Source of the DNA: Aricia agestis
Taxonomy: Eukaryota > Arthropoda > Insecta > Lepidoptera > Lycaenidae
Assembly: GCF_905147365.1 (NCBI RefSeq)
Contig: NC_056413.1
Span: forward strand, 2,682,501 to 2,746,500
DNA length: 64,000 nt
Direction of reading: 5' to 3'
Made by a program: the position numbers and the translations under genes. Shown here one piece after another: positions 48,808 to 58,803 of the stretch; positions within the stretch are counted from its first letter, which is position 1, and the number at the start of each line of letters is the position of its first letter. The notes under the pieces were generated by a model. The model did not search any database and was not told the origin of the DNA. It was given only the letters and a program-made list of their open reading frames with translations.

Positions 48808-48830
48808 ACTTTAACATGTGCATGTGTTGT

Positions 48831-48836
48831 TTTATT
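48831..48836 (-). terminator. Candidate KLHDC4 polyadenylation signal
   Basis: TTTATT on the plus strand, so AATAAA on the minus strand. It is the nearest canonical hexamer I found downstream of the KLHDC4 stop, about 550 nt away. It lies only 24 nt beyond the dlp signal on the other strand. Confidence 0.35.
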
Positions 48837-49062
48837 TTGATTTTTCATTTATGTCGTATAAATAATACAGTATCACTTTATACCTTAGCTTAATATTATA
48901 ATATATTAACACAGATCACGGTTTACGGATTGAAAGTAAGGTAAAGTCTTCCCAAAGTTAAATATCATGGTACAGTGGGTGAAACCAGTAACTAACATTT
49001 TACAGCATAAGAACAATTACTTATTTTTTTCTTTATAATTTGAACAAACCTTGTAACTTATA

Positions 49063-49191
49063 GTCTGTCAAGAAAGTGAAGAAATTAAAAAGTGGCTACA
49101 TCGTATTGTCATCCCTTTTTCTTAGATTGATTTGAAAGGGATGACACTACGATGTGGCCACTTTTTAATTTCTTCACTTTCTTGACAGACT
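49063..49191. mobile_element. MITE family E, copy 2
   Basis: The arms gtctgtcaagaaagtgaaga aattaaaaagtggc and their reverse complement, plus a second inner inverted pair cgtattgtcatccctttt / aagggatgacactacg. It lies between the convergent dlp and KLHDC4 genes, likely in the KLHDC4 3' UTR. Confidence 0.87.
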
Positions 49192-49388
49192 GTACCTACT
49201 TTTTCATCTAGATTATAGCTATACATAGAATTCACTTTTTTTCGCATAATTTTCCCGGTCCTATAGCCTCTATTTATGCAAAAGAAACGACTGTTTTCAG
49301 ATTGTTGGTTACCGCCTTCACCCTCATGTCTGCAATTATGTTACATACGATTTCGATACATAAAGTACGTATATCTTATCTTTTTACA

Positions 49389-49528
49389 TTAGTCCGATTC
49401 CTCGCTGTCGTCCGACTCGCTGTCTGACTCTCCGGACTCTTCCGAGCCGGACTCTGAGTCGGAGCCGAGCCAGTCCGGCAACGCCGGCTGAGAGATCAGC
49501 GTCTTCCACTCGTTCAGTTTGTGTAAGT
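49389..49528 (-). CDS. KLHDC4: KLHDC4 exon 9 (stop)
   Basis: Acceptor tattttcag. It encodes DLHKLNEWKTLISQ, PALPDWLGSD, then a Ser/Asp/Glu tail. The stop TAA is at 49391-49389. Confidence 0.94.
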
Positions 49529-52500
49529 CTGAAAATAGTAGACAAAGTTAAAGAGACAACATGAATTCTGTTTTTGTACGTAGTTACCAAGATTAGTAAG
49601 TGTTGAAAAACTTTAAAATGTAGTTTGCAGGAATATTATTATTGAAAAATAAATTTTGCGCAGCATATAGAATTCGTCCATCATTATTGTATTACACACA
49701 CACACACATACCCGATAGGCGAAAGCAGCATTTAAGTATCTGTGAGATGAGTCATGACTCATGGACGGCTTTTTCTACGACTTGTTCTTGTTAGTATTGT
49801 TAAATCTTGCGGTGTTTTTATTCCATAAAATCAAAGCATAAATAATGAGAATATCACTTGTTATACAGGGTGTAACAAAACTAAGTGATAATACTTTAGG
49901 ATATGTATGAGTCACCTATACAGAGTACGCTGTGAAAGTAGCAACAACTCAATATGGAACTCAATATCAATATACATATACACACCCTAAAGTATTATCA
50001 CTCAGTTTTGTTACATACTAGCTGTCTCGGTATATATAGTATAAACCTACCCAAGCTATACATGTCCGTAAGATAGAACTGTTTGTCGTCCTTCTCTAGC
50101 ACGCCGCCGTACACGTACAGCGCGGACCGCTGCACGCACAGCATGGCGGACATGCGCGCGCCGGGACCCCCTGCCGCCCGCGCCGCTGGACCCCCCGCGT
50201 CTGGACCCTCCGAGTGACCCCCCAAGGGTACACCACCCAGCTTCATTGTAAATACCTCGTCCGTTACCACTGGAAAATTTTAACAGCTTTACTAATATTA
50301 TAAATGCAATATATACAAAGATAGCAAAAAAAGGACATGACGGCCCCAAATTACATAAATAAAATAATCTCTTTTCAACTCCAAGAATTATTCGAAAGGA
50401 ACTCGGCCCCATTTTAACAGGTATGTTTTGTTGGGGTAGTACCTACATAATATAACATACTGCATGGTGCATGGCAAAAGGCAAAAAATTATATAGTAGT
50501 TGCTTAAAATATTCATATAATAAAAAGATGTGTTGCAAACCTGTAACAGCTTCTTCCTTCACCGGCTCGGGCTCAGGTGCGGACTTAGTTTCGGTCTCAG
50601 GGGCGGGTTTAGCGGCGGGGGCGCGCAGCTCGAGGGGCCTCCAGCGACACGTCTCCAGGTCAAGTACCTGCAGCTCATCGCTCATCTCGCCCACCAACTC
50701 CTCTTCTGTTTCTTCAACGTCCTACATTATAACATTGGATATAGATTATTTAGGCTCGATTTCTTAGGTTTTTGACAGGATTTAATCTATTCAACAGCAT
50801 TGTTAATAATTACTGTTTTGACGTTAAATAAAATAGTTTTTGTGTATCATACTTCTACGACTTTTTGTTAATTAATGCTAGGCATTTGTCGAAACCTCTT
50901 GAAGTCTTGACACATTATATGAACGAAATATACTGGTAATTCATTACTCAATTCTCAATAACTGTATCCTGGGTATAGATTAGCGTCGAATCTTTTATCT
51001 TTTACTGCTAATGACAAAGTTTCATGTCGTGCTTGATGTTTCATTATACATACATCGTAAGTAGAAGTGGGTTAAATTCACTTATTTAGATTTAACTACA
51101 TTACAGGTTGATGTAATAAAAGCTTGATAAGGACTTCCACACACAACTGCGAATTCGCATCGCATCGTATATATCTGCGACGAAATTCATAATAAAAATG
51201 ACATTACGATGCGATGCGAATTCGCAGTTTTGTGTGGGAGCCCTAAAACATAAATCGTACCGCAACACCACCGAACACGTACGCCCTGTTAGCGTGCGGG
51301 TTATGTGCGGCGGCGAGTCCCGCGCGAGCGCCGCGCCCGCCGGCCAGCGCGCGCCACGACCACCCGCCCGCGCGTGCGCACAGCCGGAACATGTCCGCGT
51401 GCGTGCACGTCCGCTCACTCCGTCCGTCGCGCACGCGAGAAAACCCGCCGTATACCACTAACTGAAAATAAATTTAAATAACATAGAAATCATCAAAATA
51501 ATTTAAAAATAATAAATTAGTATCTAAATAATTAATGCTTAAATAAAAGTAACCAAACTAAGTGATAATAATACCCATGTAAAGAAACATAAAAGTAGCA
51601 GCGTTGTTAGAGCAATATTTTATGTGATTTGTATGGGCAAACTTATGACGTTGAGCCGCTTTTTTACAGTGAACTCTTTACAAGGAACACATACACATCC
51701 TCAATTATTAACACTTAATTTTGTTACATTGTTGTTTATACACGATAAATAACTTGCCGTTTATACCAGGGAGAGGGGGTTTAAATCTAAAAATTCTTCT
51801 CTTTAAATTACTTAAGTTTTTCCAAAATAATAATTTAGGTCGAATCAATTTTGTTGGAGGCTATTTTAAGAAGGAAAACTAACAGCAACATCGGGACGTT
51901 GCAACAACAAAATAATTAAAGGCAATGATACATAATATGGACAATTACTCATTTTTCCTTACTTTTTTAACAAACTTTTTTAAAAAAGCTGGATAATATA
52001 ATATCTAGCTATACCTCCACATAAAATCCACATTTTTTATTTCAAATCAATTTCTCGGTACTAAAGCCTCCATTTATGCGAAAAAACGTCAATTTTCAAA
52101 TTCTTACTTACCCACTTCATGAACTCTCGTCTAACGTCTTCAATTAATTATTATTAGAGTTAGTTTTAAACGATAGCTAAATTATCGAATAAACTTCTTT
52201 TGGGATTTTTTCTTTGATGAAAAGATTTACAAGTTGTTGAAATAACACAAGTTTTCATTTTTAACAGAAATAGCTAAGATTACCCAATTTATATAATATT
52301 TTATATTTATAGAACTTTTAGGGCGCGATTTTAAGCAATTTTGATTAACTAAATTGATTATGAATAACTAATTGTATACTTCTCGATATTTTAAAATCAT
52401 ATCGTCAAATGATTTAAACGCTTCCTTTAAAAAATAACTTCAACTACCCTGAGCTATAATTATAGATGACAGACGAAAATCAAAATGTATTCAGTGCAAG

Positions 52501-55500
52501 TGTTTGCTACGAGATGACTCTGTCAGGCGGCTACATCGCGCTAGTGGTTGCTCCTCATTTAAATGGTTAATTAAATGATGAACCAACTTACAATTCTGAA
52601 AAGAACCGCAACAAATTTAATTTCCATTTTTGAAAGAATACCGTCTATAATGGTACTCTCAATATGTTTTCAAGACGTAACAAAACAAAGTACAACAAAG
52701 GTTTTAATCATACATTGTAACATATGCTACAATGTGGTAGTTTTAATTATTATATCAAAGAGAATATAATCACTACGTTTTATATTATATCTTTACTTCA
52801 AGAGAATAAAGTTACTACTGATTTTGGATTTTAAATAATTTGAAATAAGAAAGTGTAAGTAAAATTCGATATTTTCATTGTGATTAATTTTTTTAATAAC
52901 TTAGAAAATATGAAACTTAGCTTCCTTTATAATGCATATTCTACTTACAGAATTATTGCCGATGGGCAGCATGATGCAGGCCGATCTCGGGGTGGGGCCT
53001 CGTCCTGTGGGCACCACCTTCTCCCACGTCCGCGTGTCCAGGCAGAACGTGTACAGGTCGTCGAAGTAGCGGCACTCACGCCCGTCGTCACAGTAGCCAC
53101 CGAAGATGAACAGCTTCCGGCCGAGCAGCACCATCCGGTGGCCGGAACGAGGGGACGGGCCGTTTGGTGCCACTACCTGTAGGTGATAATGCAGATTTGT
53201 ACATTCTGGCATTTATTTGATTTACTATAAAACTTTACTATAAATACAAGAAGACGAACGTGGCAGAGCCATGCTTCGGCACGAATGGGCCGGCTCGACC
53301 GGAGAAATACCACGTTCTCACAGAAAACCGGCGTGAAACAGCGCTTACGCTGTATTTCGCCGAGTGAGTGACTTTAGCGGAGGCCAAATCCCCTACTCTA
53401 TTCCCTTCCCTTCCCATCCCTACCCTCCCCTATTACCCTATTCCCTCTTAAAAGGCCGGCACGCACCTGCAGCTCTTCTGATGCTGCGAGTGTCCATGGG
53501 CGACGGAAGTTGCTTTCCATCATGTGACCCGTTTGCTCGTTTGCGTTTTATTTCATTACATCATCAAAAACTGGTTGTGTTTTTTATACAAGACTTATAA
53601 TAGTTCAAATCAATACTGCTAGCAAGAACTTAAAGATAATATGTTATACATATACATAGATAAAATATGCAATTAAAGAATAGACCCGGTTTGTAGAAAT
53701 TTCAAATTAGTATGTGGATCACTAATTGTTGTAAAATGCATACCTTTTCCCATTTTTTCTCAGCAAGTGAGAAACACCACAGATCCTTATAATGATGGAA
53801 CTGTGTCTCCGTGGGGCTTGTGAATTCACCTCCAAACACCCAGAGCTCTCCTCTGAAAAAAAAAACAGAATTTGAACTAGTTCTAGAATAAACCATAAGC
53901 ATATTTGACATGTTGTCTTAACATTTTATTTAGTTAAACTGCATAATATACTATAAATGTGAAATATCCAGTCATAACATATAAATCGGACAAGTGTGAG
54001 TCAGACTCACACATGAAGAGCAAATATACATGTTTGCCATGCCATTATAGAGCAAATATAGATTCTAGCCATAAATATAGTGACAATAATAATAAAGCCT
54101 CGTTTAAACTAAGCAACAATTCACGCGCAACATGCTGGATAACAAGTTGCCCAACATGTTGAAAGTCAGCGCGGGACTTTTGCTGAACAACGTTGTCTGT
54201 CTAAGCATCTACTTTACGTCAGTCGTCGCCAGCATGTCGCCAGAGGAACTTGTGTTGATTTTAAGCCTCGTTTCCACTAAGCAACAATTCACGCGCAACA
54301 TGCTGGACAACAAGTTGCCCAACATGTTGAAAGTCAGCGCGGGACTTTTGATGAACAACGTTGTCTGTCTAGTGTCTACGCATCTACTTTACGTCAGTCG
54401 TCGCCAACATGTCGCCAGAGGAACTTGTGTTGATTTTAGTGGCAGTGGTTATAATTTTTTTTATAGTATCTGTGAGCAGTATCCCATAGACGTTCATAGT
54501 TTTGGTACAGTTCGCTTAATTTGAGCACTTGTTCGTTAGACCACACTACGGACATTGTTGCGCGCGTCTCCACTTGACGACAATTGATGCAATTCTTTAA
54601 ACAAACAACAAGCCGCGCGTCATGTTGCGCGTCAGCTGGCAACATCGCGCGCTGTTGTGCAGCGTTGCCGTACATGTTGAGCGTCACGTGTCGCGCGCTA
54701 AACGTTGCCTAGTGTAGACGCGGCTTAACTATAATTCCAGGCCACAAATTTGTGTTTCATTAGTTTAAAAGTTACAAAACTCACACATTTGATACGTGGG
54801 AGAGCCATACTTCAGCACGAATGGGCCGGCTCGACCGGAGAAATACCACGTTCTCACAGAAAACCGGCGTGAAACAGCGCTTGCGCTGTATTTTGCCGAA
54901 TGAGTGAGTTAACCGGAGGCCCAATCCCCTACCCTATTACCTTCCCTACCCTCCCCTATTCCCTTCCCTTCCAATCCCTATCCTCCCCTATTACCCTATT
55001 CCCTATAGTAGCTATGTGACAAAAAAAATCTGTGTCTTTGACATGGTAGTTGTTAGTCTCACTTGTTTGCTGAAGTGGCTATAGCCTGATGGGCACTCCT
55101 TGGCGGCGGTGCTCCAGGTGCTTTCAGAAGACGCCAACTGTTGTTCACCGGGTTATAAAATAGCAACTCATTGTATACTTCCGTCTGAAATGAATATTAT
55201 GAATATTATTACTTTTTTATACATTTTTTATTTTAGGTTCAGTAAGTAAACAAAAATCCTTTGACTTTAACTTACCCGTTGACCATTATGATATTCACCG
55301 CCAAATAAAATTAATTCATTGTTAATAGGATGTGGCGTAAGGCTGGCGTAGGCTCTAGCAGTTGGATGTGTTGTTAGGACCTTCTCTGATGCAGCTGCCC
55401 TTTTAGCTTCCTCCTTTTCAATTTGTGATATTATTTTTGCAATATCCTCCTATAAAATAGTATTCGGAATTGAAACAGTATTTGTTAAATATTTATTGAA

Positions 55501-55651
55501 TATTTAAATAAATAATAAGCAAAACTACACGTGAACTAACCTCTCCCAAATTCGCAAGTTCCTTCTTTAGTTTGTTAGCAAGTTTCTTTTCAGTTTTTGC
55601 GGCGGTTTTCACAGCACCACTCACTTTATTTTTGTTTTTCTTTTTACCCAT
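49389..55651 (-). CDS. KLHDC4: Kelch domain-containing protein 4, complete
   Basis: Nine exons (high to low: 55651-55541, 55449-55276, 55184-55063, 53852-53744, 53176-52949, 51461-51261, 50721-50541, 50269-50051, 49528-49389) join in frame to 1485 nt, 494 residues plus stop, close to the vertebrate length of about 520. The N-terminus is a Lys-rich tail (MGKKKNKNKV, EKKLANKLKKEL). Kelch beta-propeller blades follow, marked by GG motifs: ELILFGGEY, GELWVFGGEF, KLFIFGGYC, LVVYGGFS, AYVFGGVA, ALYVYGGVL. A conserved C-terminal block (NEWKTLISQ) leads into a Ser/Asp/Glu tail. Kelch propellers bind proteins; a specific biochemical role for KLHDC4 is not well established. Every intron is GT-AG. Exons 1-4 are AT-rich at third positions and exons 5-9 GC-rich. 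Confidence 0.94.
49866..50019. mobile_element. Family A MITE, copy 7 (short), in KLHDC4 intron 8
   Basis: The ends cagggtgtaacaaaactaag and cactcagttttgttac are inverted repeats. The centre is largely deleted. It ends about 30 nt from exon 8. Confidence 0.8.
50051..50269 (-). CDS. KLHDC4: KLHDC4 exon 8: last kelch blade
   Basis: Acceptor attttccag, donor gtaggt. It encodes VTDEVFTMKLGG, a Gly/Pro/Ala-rich low-complexity stretch, ARMSAMLCVQRSALYVYGG and LTDMYSLG, closing the propeller. Confidence 0.92.
50541..50721 (-). CDS. KLHDC4: KLHDC4 exon 7
   Basis: Acceptor taatgtag, donor gtttgc. It encodes an acidic DVEETEEELVGEMSDEL, LQVLDLETCRWRPLEL, then a Pro/Glu/Lys linker (PAAKPAPETETKSAPEPEP). 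The linker matches the low-complexity insert seen at this point in other KLHDC4 proteins. Confidence 0.93.
51129..51245. mobile_element. Palindromic MITE beside KLHDC4 exon 6
   Basis: ggacttccacacacaactgc gaattcgcatcgcatcgta and its reverse complement flank a short AT centre. It ends about 16 nt from the exon 6 donor at 51260. Confidence 0.8.
51261..51461 (-). CDS. KLHDC4: KLHDC4 exon 6
   Basis: Acceptor ttttcag, donor gtacga (weaker). 67 codons encode LVVYGGFSRVRDGRS, THADMFRLCARAGGWSW, a Gly/Ala/Arg-rich loop and RAYVFGGVA. A palindromic MITE ends only about 16 nt from the donor side. Confidence 0.92.
51546..51732. mobile_element. Family A MITE, copy 8 (degraded)
   Basis: aagtaaccaaactaagtgat, aaagtagcagcg, gtgaactctttacaaggaac and acttaattttgttac keep the family order. 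It is strongly diverged. Confidence 0.65.
52949..53176 (-). CDS. KLHDC4: KLHDC4 exon 5
   Basis: Acceptor cctacag, donor gtaagt; 76 whole codons. It encodes PSPRSGHRMVLLGRKLFIF, GGYCDDGRECRYFDDLYTF and GRGPTPRSACIMLPI. The third positions are much more GC-rich than in exons 1-4. Confidence 0.95.
53259..53558 (+). mobile_element. GC-rich SINE-like repeat, copy 5, in KLHDC4 intron 4
   Basis: Near-full-length copy from cgtggcagagccatgcttcg to tgctcgtttgcgttttattt. It lies antisense to KLHDC4, 83 nt from exon 5. Confidence 0.86.
53744..53852 (-). CDS. KLHDC4: KLHDC4 exon 4
   Basis: Acceptor tttcag, donor gtatgc. It encodes GELWVFGGEFTSPTE, HHYKDLWCFSL and KKWEK, a complete kelch blade. Confidence 0.94.
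54096..54725. mobile_element. Harbinger-like element with internal tandem duplication
   Basis: Ends agcctcgtttaaactaagca ac and gttgcctagtgtagacgcgg ct are diverged inverted repeats; TAA on both sides (54093-54095, 54726-54728). Inside, 54095-54262 and 54263-54439 are tandem copies rich in gcaacatg/catgttg motifs. It lies in KLHDC4 intron 3. Confidence 0.75.
54795..55015 (+). mobile_element. GC-rich SINE-like repeat, copy 6 (3'-truncated), in KLHDC4 intron 3
   Basis: The head cgtgggagagccatacttca and the pyrimidine-rich core are present. It stops after ccctattccct, lacking the 3' third and the tail. Confidence 0.84.
55063..55184 (-). CDS. KLHDC4: KLHDC4 exon 3
   Basis: Acceptor atttcag, donor gtgaga. 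It encodes TEVYNELLFYNPVNNSWRLL and APPPRSAHQAIATSANK: the YN..W kelch strand and the P..RS.H turn preceding the next blade. Confidence 0.94.
55276..55449 (-). CDS. KLHDC4: KLHDC4 exon 2: first kelch blade
   Basis: Acceptor tttatag, donor gtaagt; 58 whole codons. It starts EDIAKIISQIEKEEAKRAAA (linker helix), then NELILFGGEYHNGQR, the first FGG blade. Confidence 0.94.
55541..55651 (-). CDS. KLHDC4: KLHDC4 exon 1 (start)
   Basis: ATG at 55651-55649 opens MGKKKNKNKV and 37 residues of Lys/Ala-rich sequence, the shared N-terminal signature of KLHDC4 proteins. The donor is gttagt and the exon ends in phase 0. Confidence 0.93.
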
Positions 55652-55968
55652 ATTTTAACGTAAAAGTAATTTAATTTTGCAATAAAAGAAATACTTTTGC
55701 CTTTTTTAGGTTATAAAATACGATTTGTTTACAAATAATCATGACAATTGACAATTGCCAAACGTCACTTTGACACGATTTTAACTTTTTTTTTATTTGT
55801 AGTAATTAACCAAGAGCAAGCAATCAATCCAGATACGTCATACGTGTGACCTGTACTTGTAGTCTTTAGTTGATATTTTATCCATTCTGTAAGATATTTT
55901 ATCCATTCTCCATTCAAACTTCAGATTTCAGAACCACTTTTTTCAGAACTGTTCGGATTTTTAGAGGT

Positions 55969-56003
55969 TCACATCCGCGGATGCGGATGCGGATGCAGAT
56001 GTT
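55969..56003. repeat. GCGGAT hexamer array (left block)
   Basis: atccgcggatgcggatgcgg atgcagatg: the gcggat unit is repeated about four times. A similar block lies at 57735-57862. Confidence 0.7.
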
Positions 56004-56083
56004 TCGGATCCTACATAAATATAGTTTATAAAATGAAAAAGTATTATTTTAATTTTTAATTAATGTGTTACAAAATAATAGTA

Positions 56084-56326
56084 CAGGTTCCCTAGAATAA
56101 ATTTTTTAATTAATATCAAGCTAATTTTTGTGAGTAGCTTTATTTTGAAACGCATTTTGAATAGAACAATCCATATTTTAAGACCATCAAATCGAAATAT
56201 TAAATCATATTTAATATTTATCTTTGTTAGTTACCACTTTCCCAGAGGAAATTATTGTTCCGTTTATCAAAATGAAACTGCTTACGAAAATTACCTTGAT
56301 AGTAATAAAAAAAAAATGTTTTACTG
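56084..56326. mobile_element. MITE family C, copy 2
   Basis: Matches 7893-8131 along its length: caggttccctagaat, atatcaagctaatttttgtg, ttatcaaaatgaaact, gatagtaataaaaaaaa. It lies between KLHDC4 and TfIIFalpha. Confidence 0.75.
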
Positions 56327-56484
56327 TACTATAATAATACTTTTGTATTAAAGAGATAATAAATTGTAAATGAAAATTACATCAATTCCCCTGTATTGAC
56401 CTCTACCAATTTTTTGTTAGTAAGTACACGAATTTATAAATAGAAGCGGCATTATTTAATAGTAATAATGCTGCTTCTTATTAA

Positions 56485-56923
56485 GAGGGTGACTAACCCC
56501 AAAAATCAAACATCGTCCTTCTCTCTTCACACTCATGCCCGTCTTTCATATTACAGGTGAAAAAGAACGACGCGGATTCATCGCCAAAGTAGTTTTTTCT
56601 TAATAACTAGATAAATATACAACATTTTAAAAATCCGCTAGGTCGATCTCTCAATCATAGAATTTTATACAATGTGTTAAAATATTAACTTAGTTCAATG
56701 CATGGTTATGGGCTTATGGCAATAAATGAAAAATTCGTGAAAATTAGATGCATCTTTGTGATTTTTTTCTATCGAGAAAATTTTAAGATATCGTGTTTTT
56801 GCTCAGATCGAATTCTCGGAAATATAATGTAGTATCTAATTTTAGAAAATGAAAGAATTCGGGGCTTATTTTCAAGTATAATAAAAATGAATTATAAAAA
56901 CGACTCTTTAGGGATAGTCCCCC
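56485..56923. mobile_element. piggyBac-type MITE in TTAA, copy 2
   Basis: Ends gagggtgactaaccccaaa and gggatagtccccc, flanked by TTAA at 56481-56484 and 56924-56927. It shares tcaaacatcgtccttctctc, gaacgacgcggattcatcgc and caacattttaaaaatccgct with copy 1. Confidence 0.85.
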
Positions 56924-57013
56924 TTAAGTAAGAAGCACAAACAAACACGTAGTGATTAATTTACACATGACAATAATGAATGCACCACAATAAATGCGTC
57001 GGATCCTGTGACC

Positions 57014-57645
57014 GTTTTTAGGGTTCCGTAATCAACAAGGAACCCTTATATTTTCGGTCTATCTGTCCGTCTGTCTGTCTGTTTCTCCGCGGTTTCGCTC
57101 AGAGAATAGCCTACGAAGCCGAAATTTGGCATGAATGCACATACATATAAACGGTGTCGACAAAATGGTATATAAAACCTTTAAAAAAATCTAGTATTTC
57201 ACCAAGCAGGGAATAAGTCTTTTTATTTTGCGGCCAGTCCACCGTGTGTGGTGTCGTTGGATAGGGTTTTAAAAATATTACGAGTATTATTATTCGAAGA
57301 AATATGCAAAGTTTTAAAGTGGAAGAAATCCTTAGTGTCCAGTGTCTCCCCCTTCTACCATCTATTAGCCAAACGGTTGATTCTGTAAAATATGTGGAAA
57401 AATTCATGGGAGTAGGAAATATGCTAAATTTTAAAAGATATTTATCACGGCTAAGAAGACTTTATAAGTTATTGAGAAGTACAAAGGAATTTTTCGTTCA
57501 AATTCCTTTGAATGTAACTGAGATGATGTTGTTAGTAGTGTAAAACATGTTATAATTGTACATTCATAGACGATACAAAACTTATTAAAAACTGGCGGTA
57601 TTACGGTACCCTCTATTGTGCGTGGCCGATACGTACTTGGCTGGC
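57014..57645. repeat. Dispersed retroposon-like repeat, copy 1
   Basis: It begins ttagggttccgtaatcaaca aggaaccc with tctgtctgtctgtctg, and ends near ggccgatacgtacttggctg. It shares its end motifs with 61797-62160. Confidence 0.55.
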
Positions 57646-57734
57646 TTTTTCGCTCCCATTGGTCATTTGTAACGCGCAAGCGGCACGCGCCATTCACAGA
57701 CCCTGCCGCTTTTTTTTTCTTGTCGCAATTCGTA

Positions 57735-57862
57735 TGACATTCGCATCCGCATAAAAAACCGCATCGATTTATTGCGGATGCGGATGCAGATGCGGATGTC
57801 CAAATGTATGCGGATGCTCCGAATTTGCAGATGCGGATGCGGATATTCGCAACATCCCTGGT
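57735..57862. repeat. GCGGAT hexamer array (right block)
   Basis: Multiple gcggat/gcagat units in both orientations (cgcatccgcat, ttgcggatgcggatgcagat), ending ttcgcaacatccctg. It may be one end of a larger element that begins near 55945; no matching target duplication was found. Confidence 0.6.
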
Positions 57863-58782
57863 GTGCAGTGTGACTTTAAACTGAACCAGCTGTCACTTGT
57901 CAGATGTTCTTTAGTTTCGTAATTCAAATTTCAGACTTCAGAAAATGGATAAAATATCTTTCAGAATTCAAAGGACAGAGCCCTGCTTTCGGAATCCCAA
58001 CTCCCATCATGGACGTGTCATCAACTAAATACTAATCACTCATCAAGTCATCAGTAATTCACCAAAAATATAATATCTGGAGTTTTGCCGGGAATGTGAA
58101 AAAGTGATGTTGTGTTTTTGTATTATTTTCCTAAAATTTTGTCAACTGGGTTTTTAATGTGTAATATTGGTAGGATATTTCATATTAACCATTACAAGTG
58201 TAGGAAAGTGATGCAATATCCAGAAACATGCTATTTTATGTTCCCTCCAAAACTTCATCGAAAGTTTCAGTAAAGCGTCTACCACTTTACTGAATCGACC
58301 AACATGATTTCTTGAATATATTGACTATTACTTATATAGGTCAGACACTTTGACTAGACTTTAGACCTGACAATATAGAAAAACGATGCTGAAAATTGTA
58401 TTATAGAATATTGTTATCCCGCCATAATATACTCGACGGCCATGGTTAAATATCCGAAATGCTATAAGAAAAAAACTGTCAAGTGCCAACGTCAAATGTC
58501 AATGCACAATGACAAACAAATGTCACTACCAGTTGACAAATTGCGATTGCGAATGCGAGTTGCACTTGCAACGGAAAGTTCGGAAATATTTGCTAATAGT
58601 TTTTGCTTTTTTTTATGTTATGATATAATTTATTTGTAAGTTTACAGTGCTGTGATCCTTAGAAAGAATGACGTGAAGATTTGATAAGAAACTAAGAAGT
58701 TACCTAATTATTGAGTAGAAGAGAAAATACTCACATTTTCCATCTCATTTGCTTAGTAGTCACTAGTCAGTGCACATCTAAA

Positions 58783-58803
58783 ATGACGACTCCAAGCGGT
58801 TCT
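58783..58803 (+). CDS. TfIIFalpha: TfIIFalpha exon 1 (start)
   Basis: Only seven codons, MTTPSGS, then donor gtaagt. The ATG context (atctaaaATGacg) is favourable, and the next acceptor continues in phase 0 with QPAASVQEFKIRV, so this start is well supported despite the tiny exon. Confidence 0.88.

Larger units (their letters stand above)
46005..48830 (+). other. dlp: Probable long 3' UTR of dlp
   Basis: 2.8 kb of AT-rich sequence without convincing ORFs follows the dlp stop. It ends near a canonical AATAAA at 48802-48807 with a TG-rich stretch after it. It contains two repeats (46037-46275 and 46769-46911). Without transcripts the real end is uncertain; an earlier AATAAA lies at 48186-48191. 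Confidence 0.5.
55652..58782. other. Divergent KLHDC4/TfIIFalpha intergenic region
   Basis: 3.1 kb between two divergent starts. It should hold both promoters and 5' UTRs, but more than half is transposon-derived (56084-56326, 56485-56923, 57014-57645 and GCGGAT-repeat blocks). No TATA box or initiator can be assigned with confidence. The 55652-55950 and 57870-58782 flanks look unique. Confidence 0.6.

Noticed and set aside
50056..50412. Gly/Arg-rich minus-strand ORF of 118 residues
   Set aside because: Wrong frame across KLHDC4 exon 8; the correct frame gives the kelch strand ALYVYGG and joins in phase with exons 7 and 9.
4200..55010. CCCTA-rich arrays as interstitial telomere sequence
   Set aside because: The arrays are always embedded in the same SINE-like element with fixed flanks, and insect telomeres are typically TTAGG, so they are part of the repeat.
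55945..57862. One large hAT element bounded by the GCGGAT blocks
   Set aside because: The two ends share the hexamer theme, but I could find no matching 8-bp duplication, and the interior is filled with other elements.
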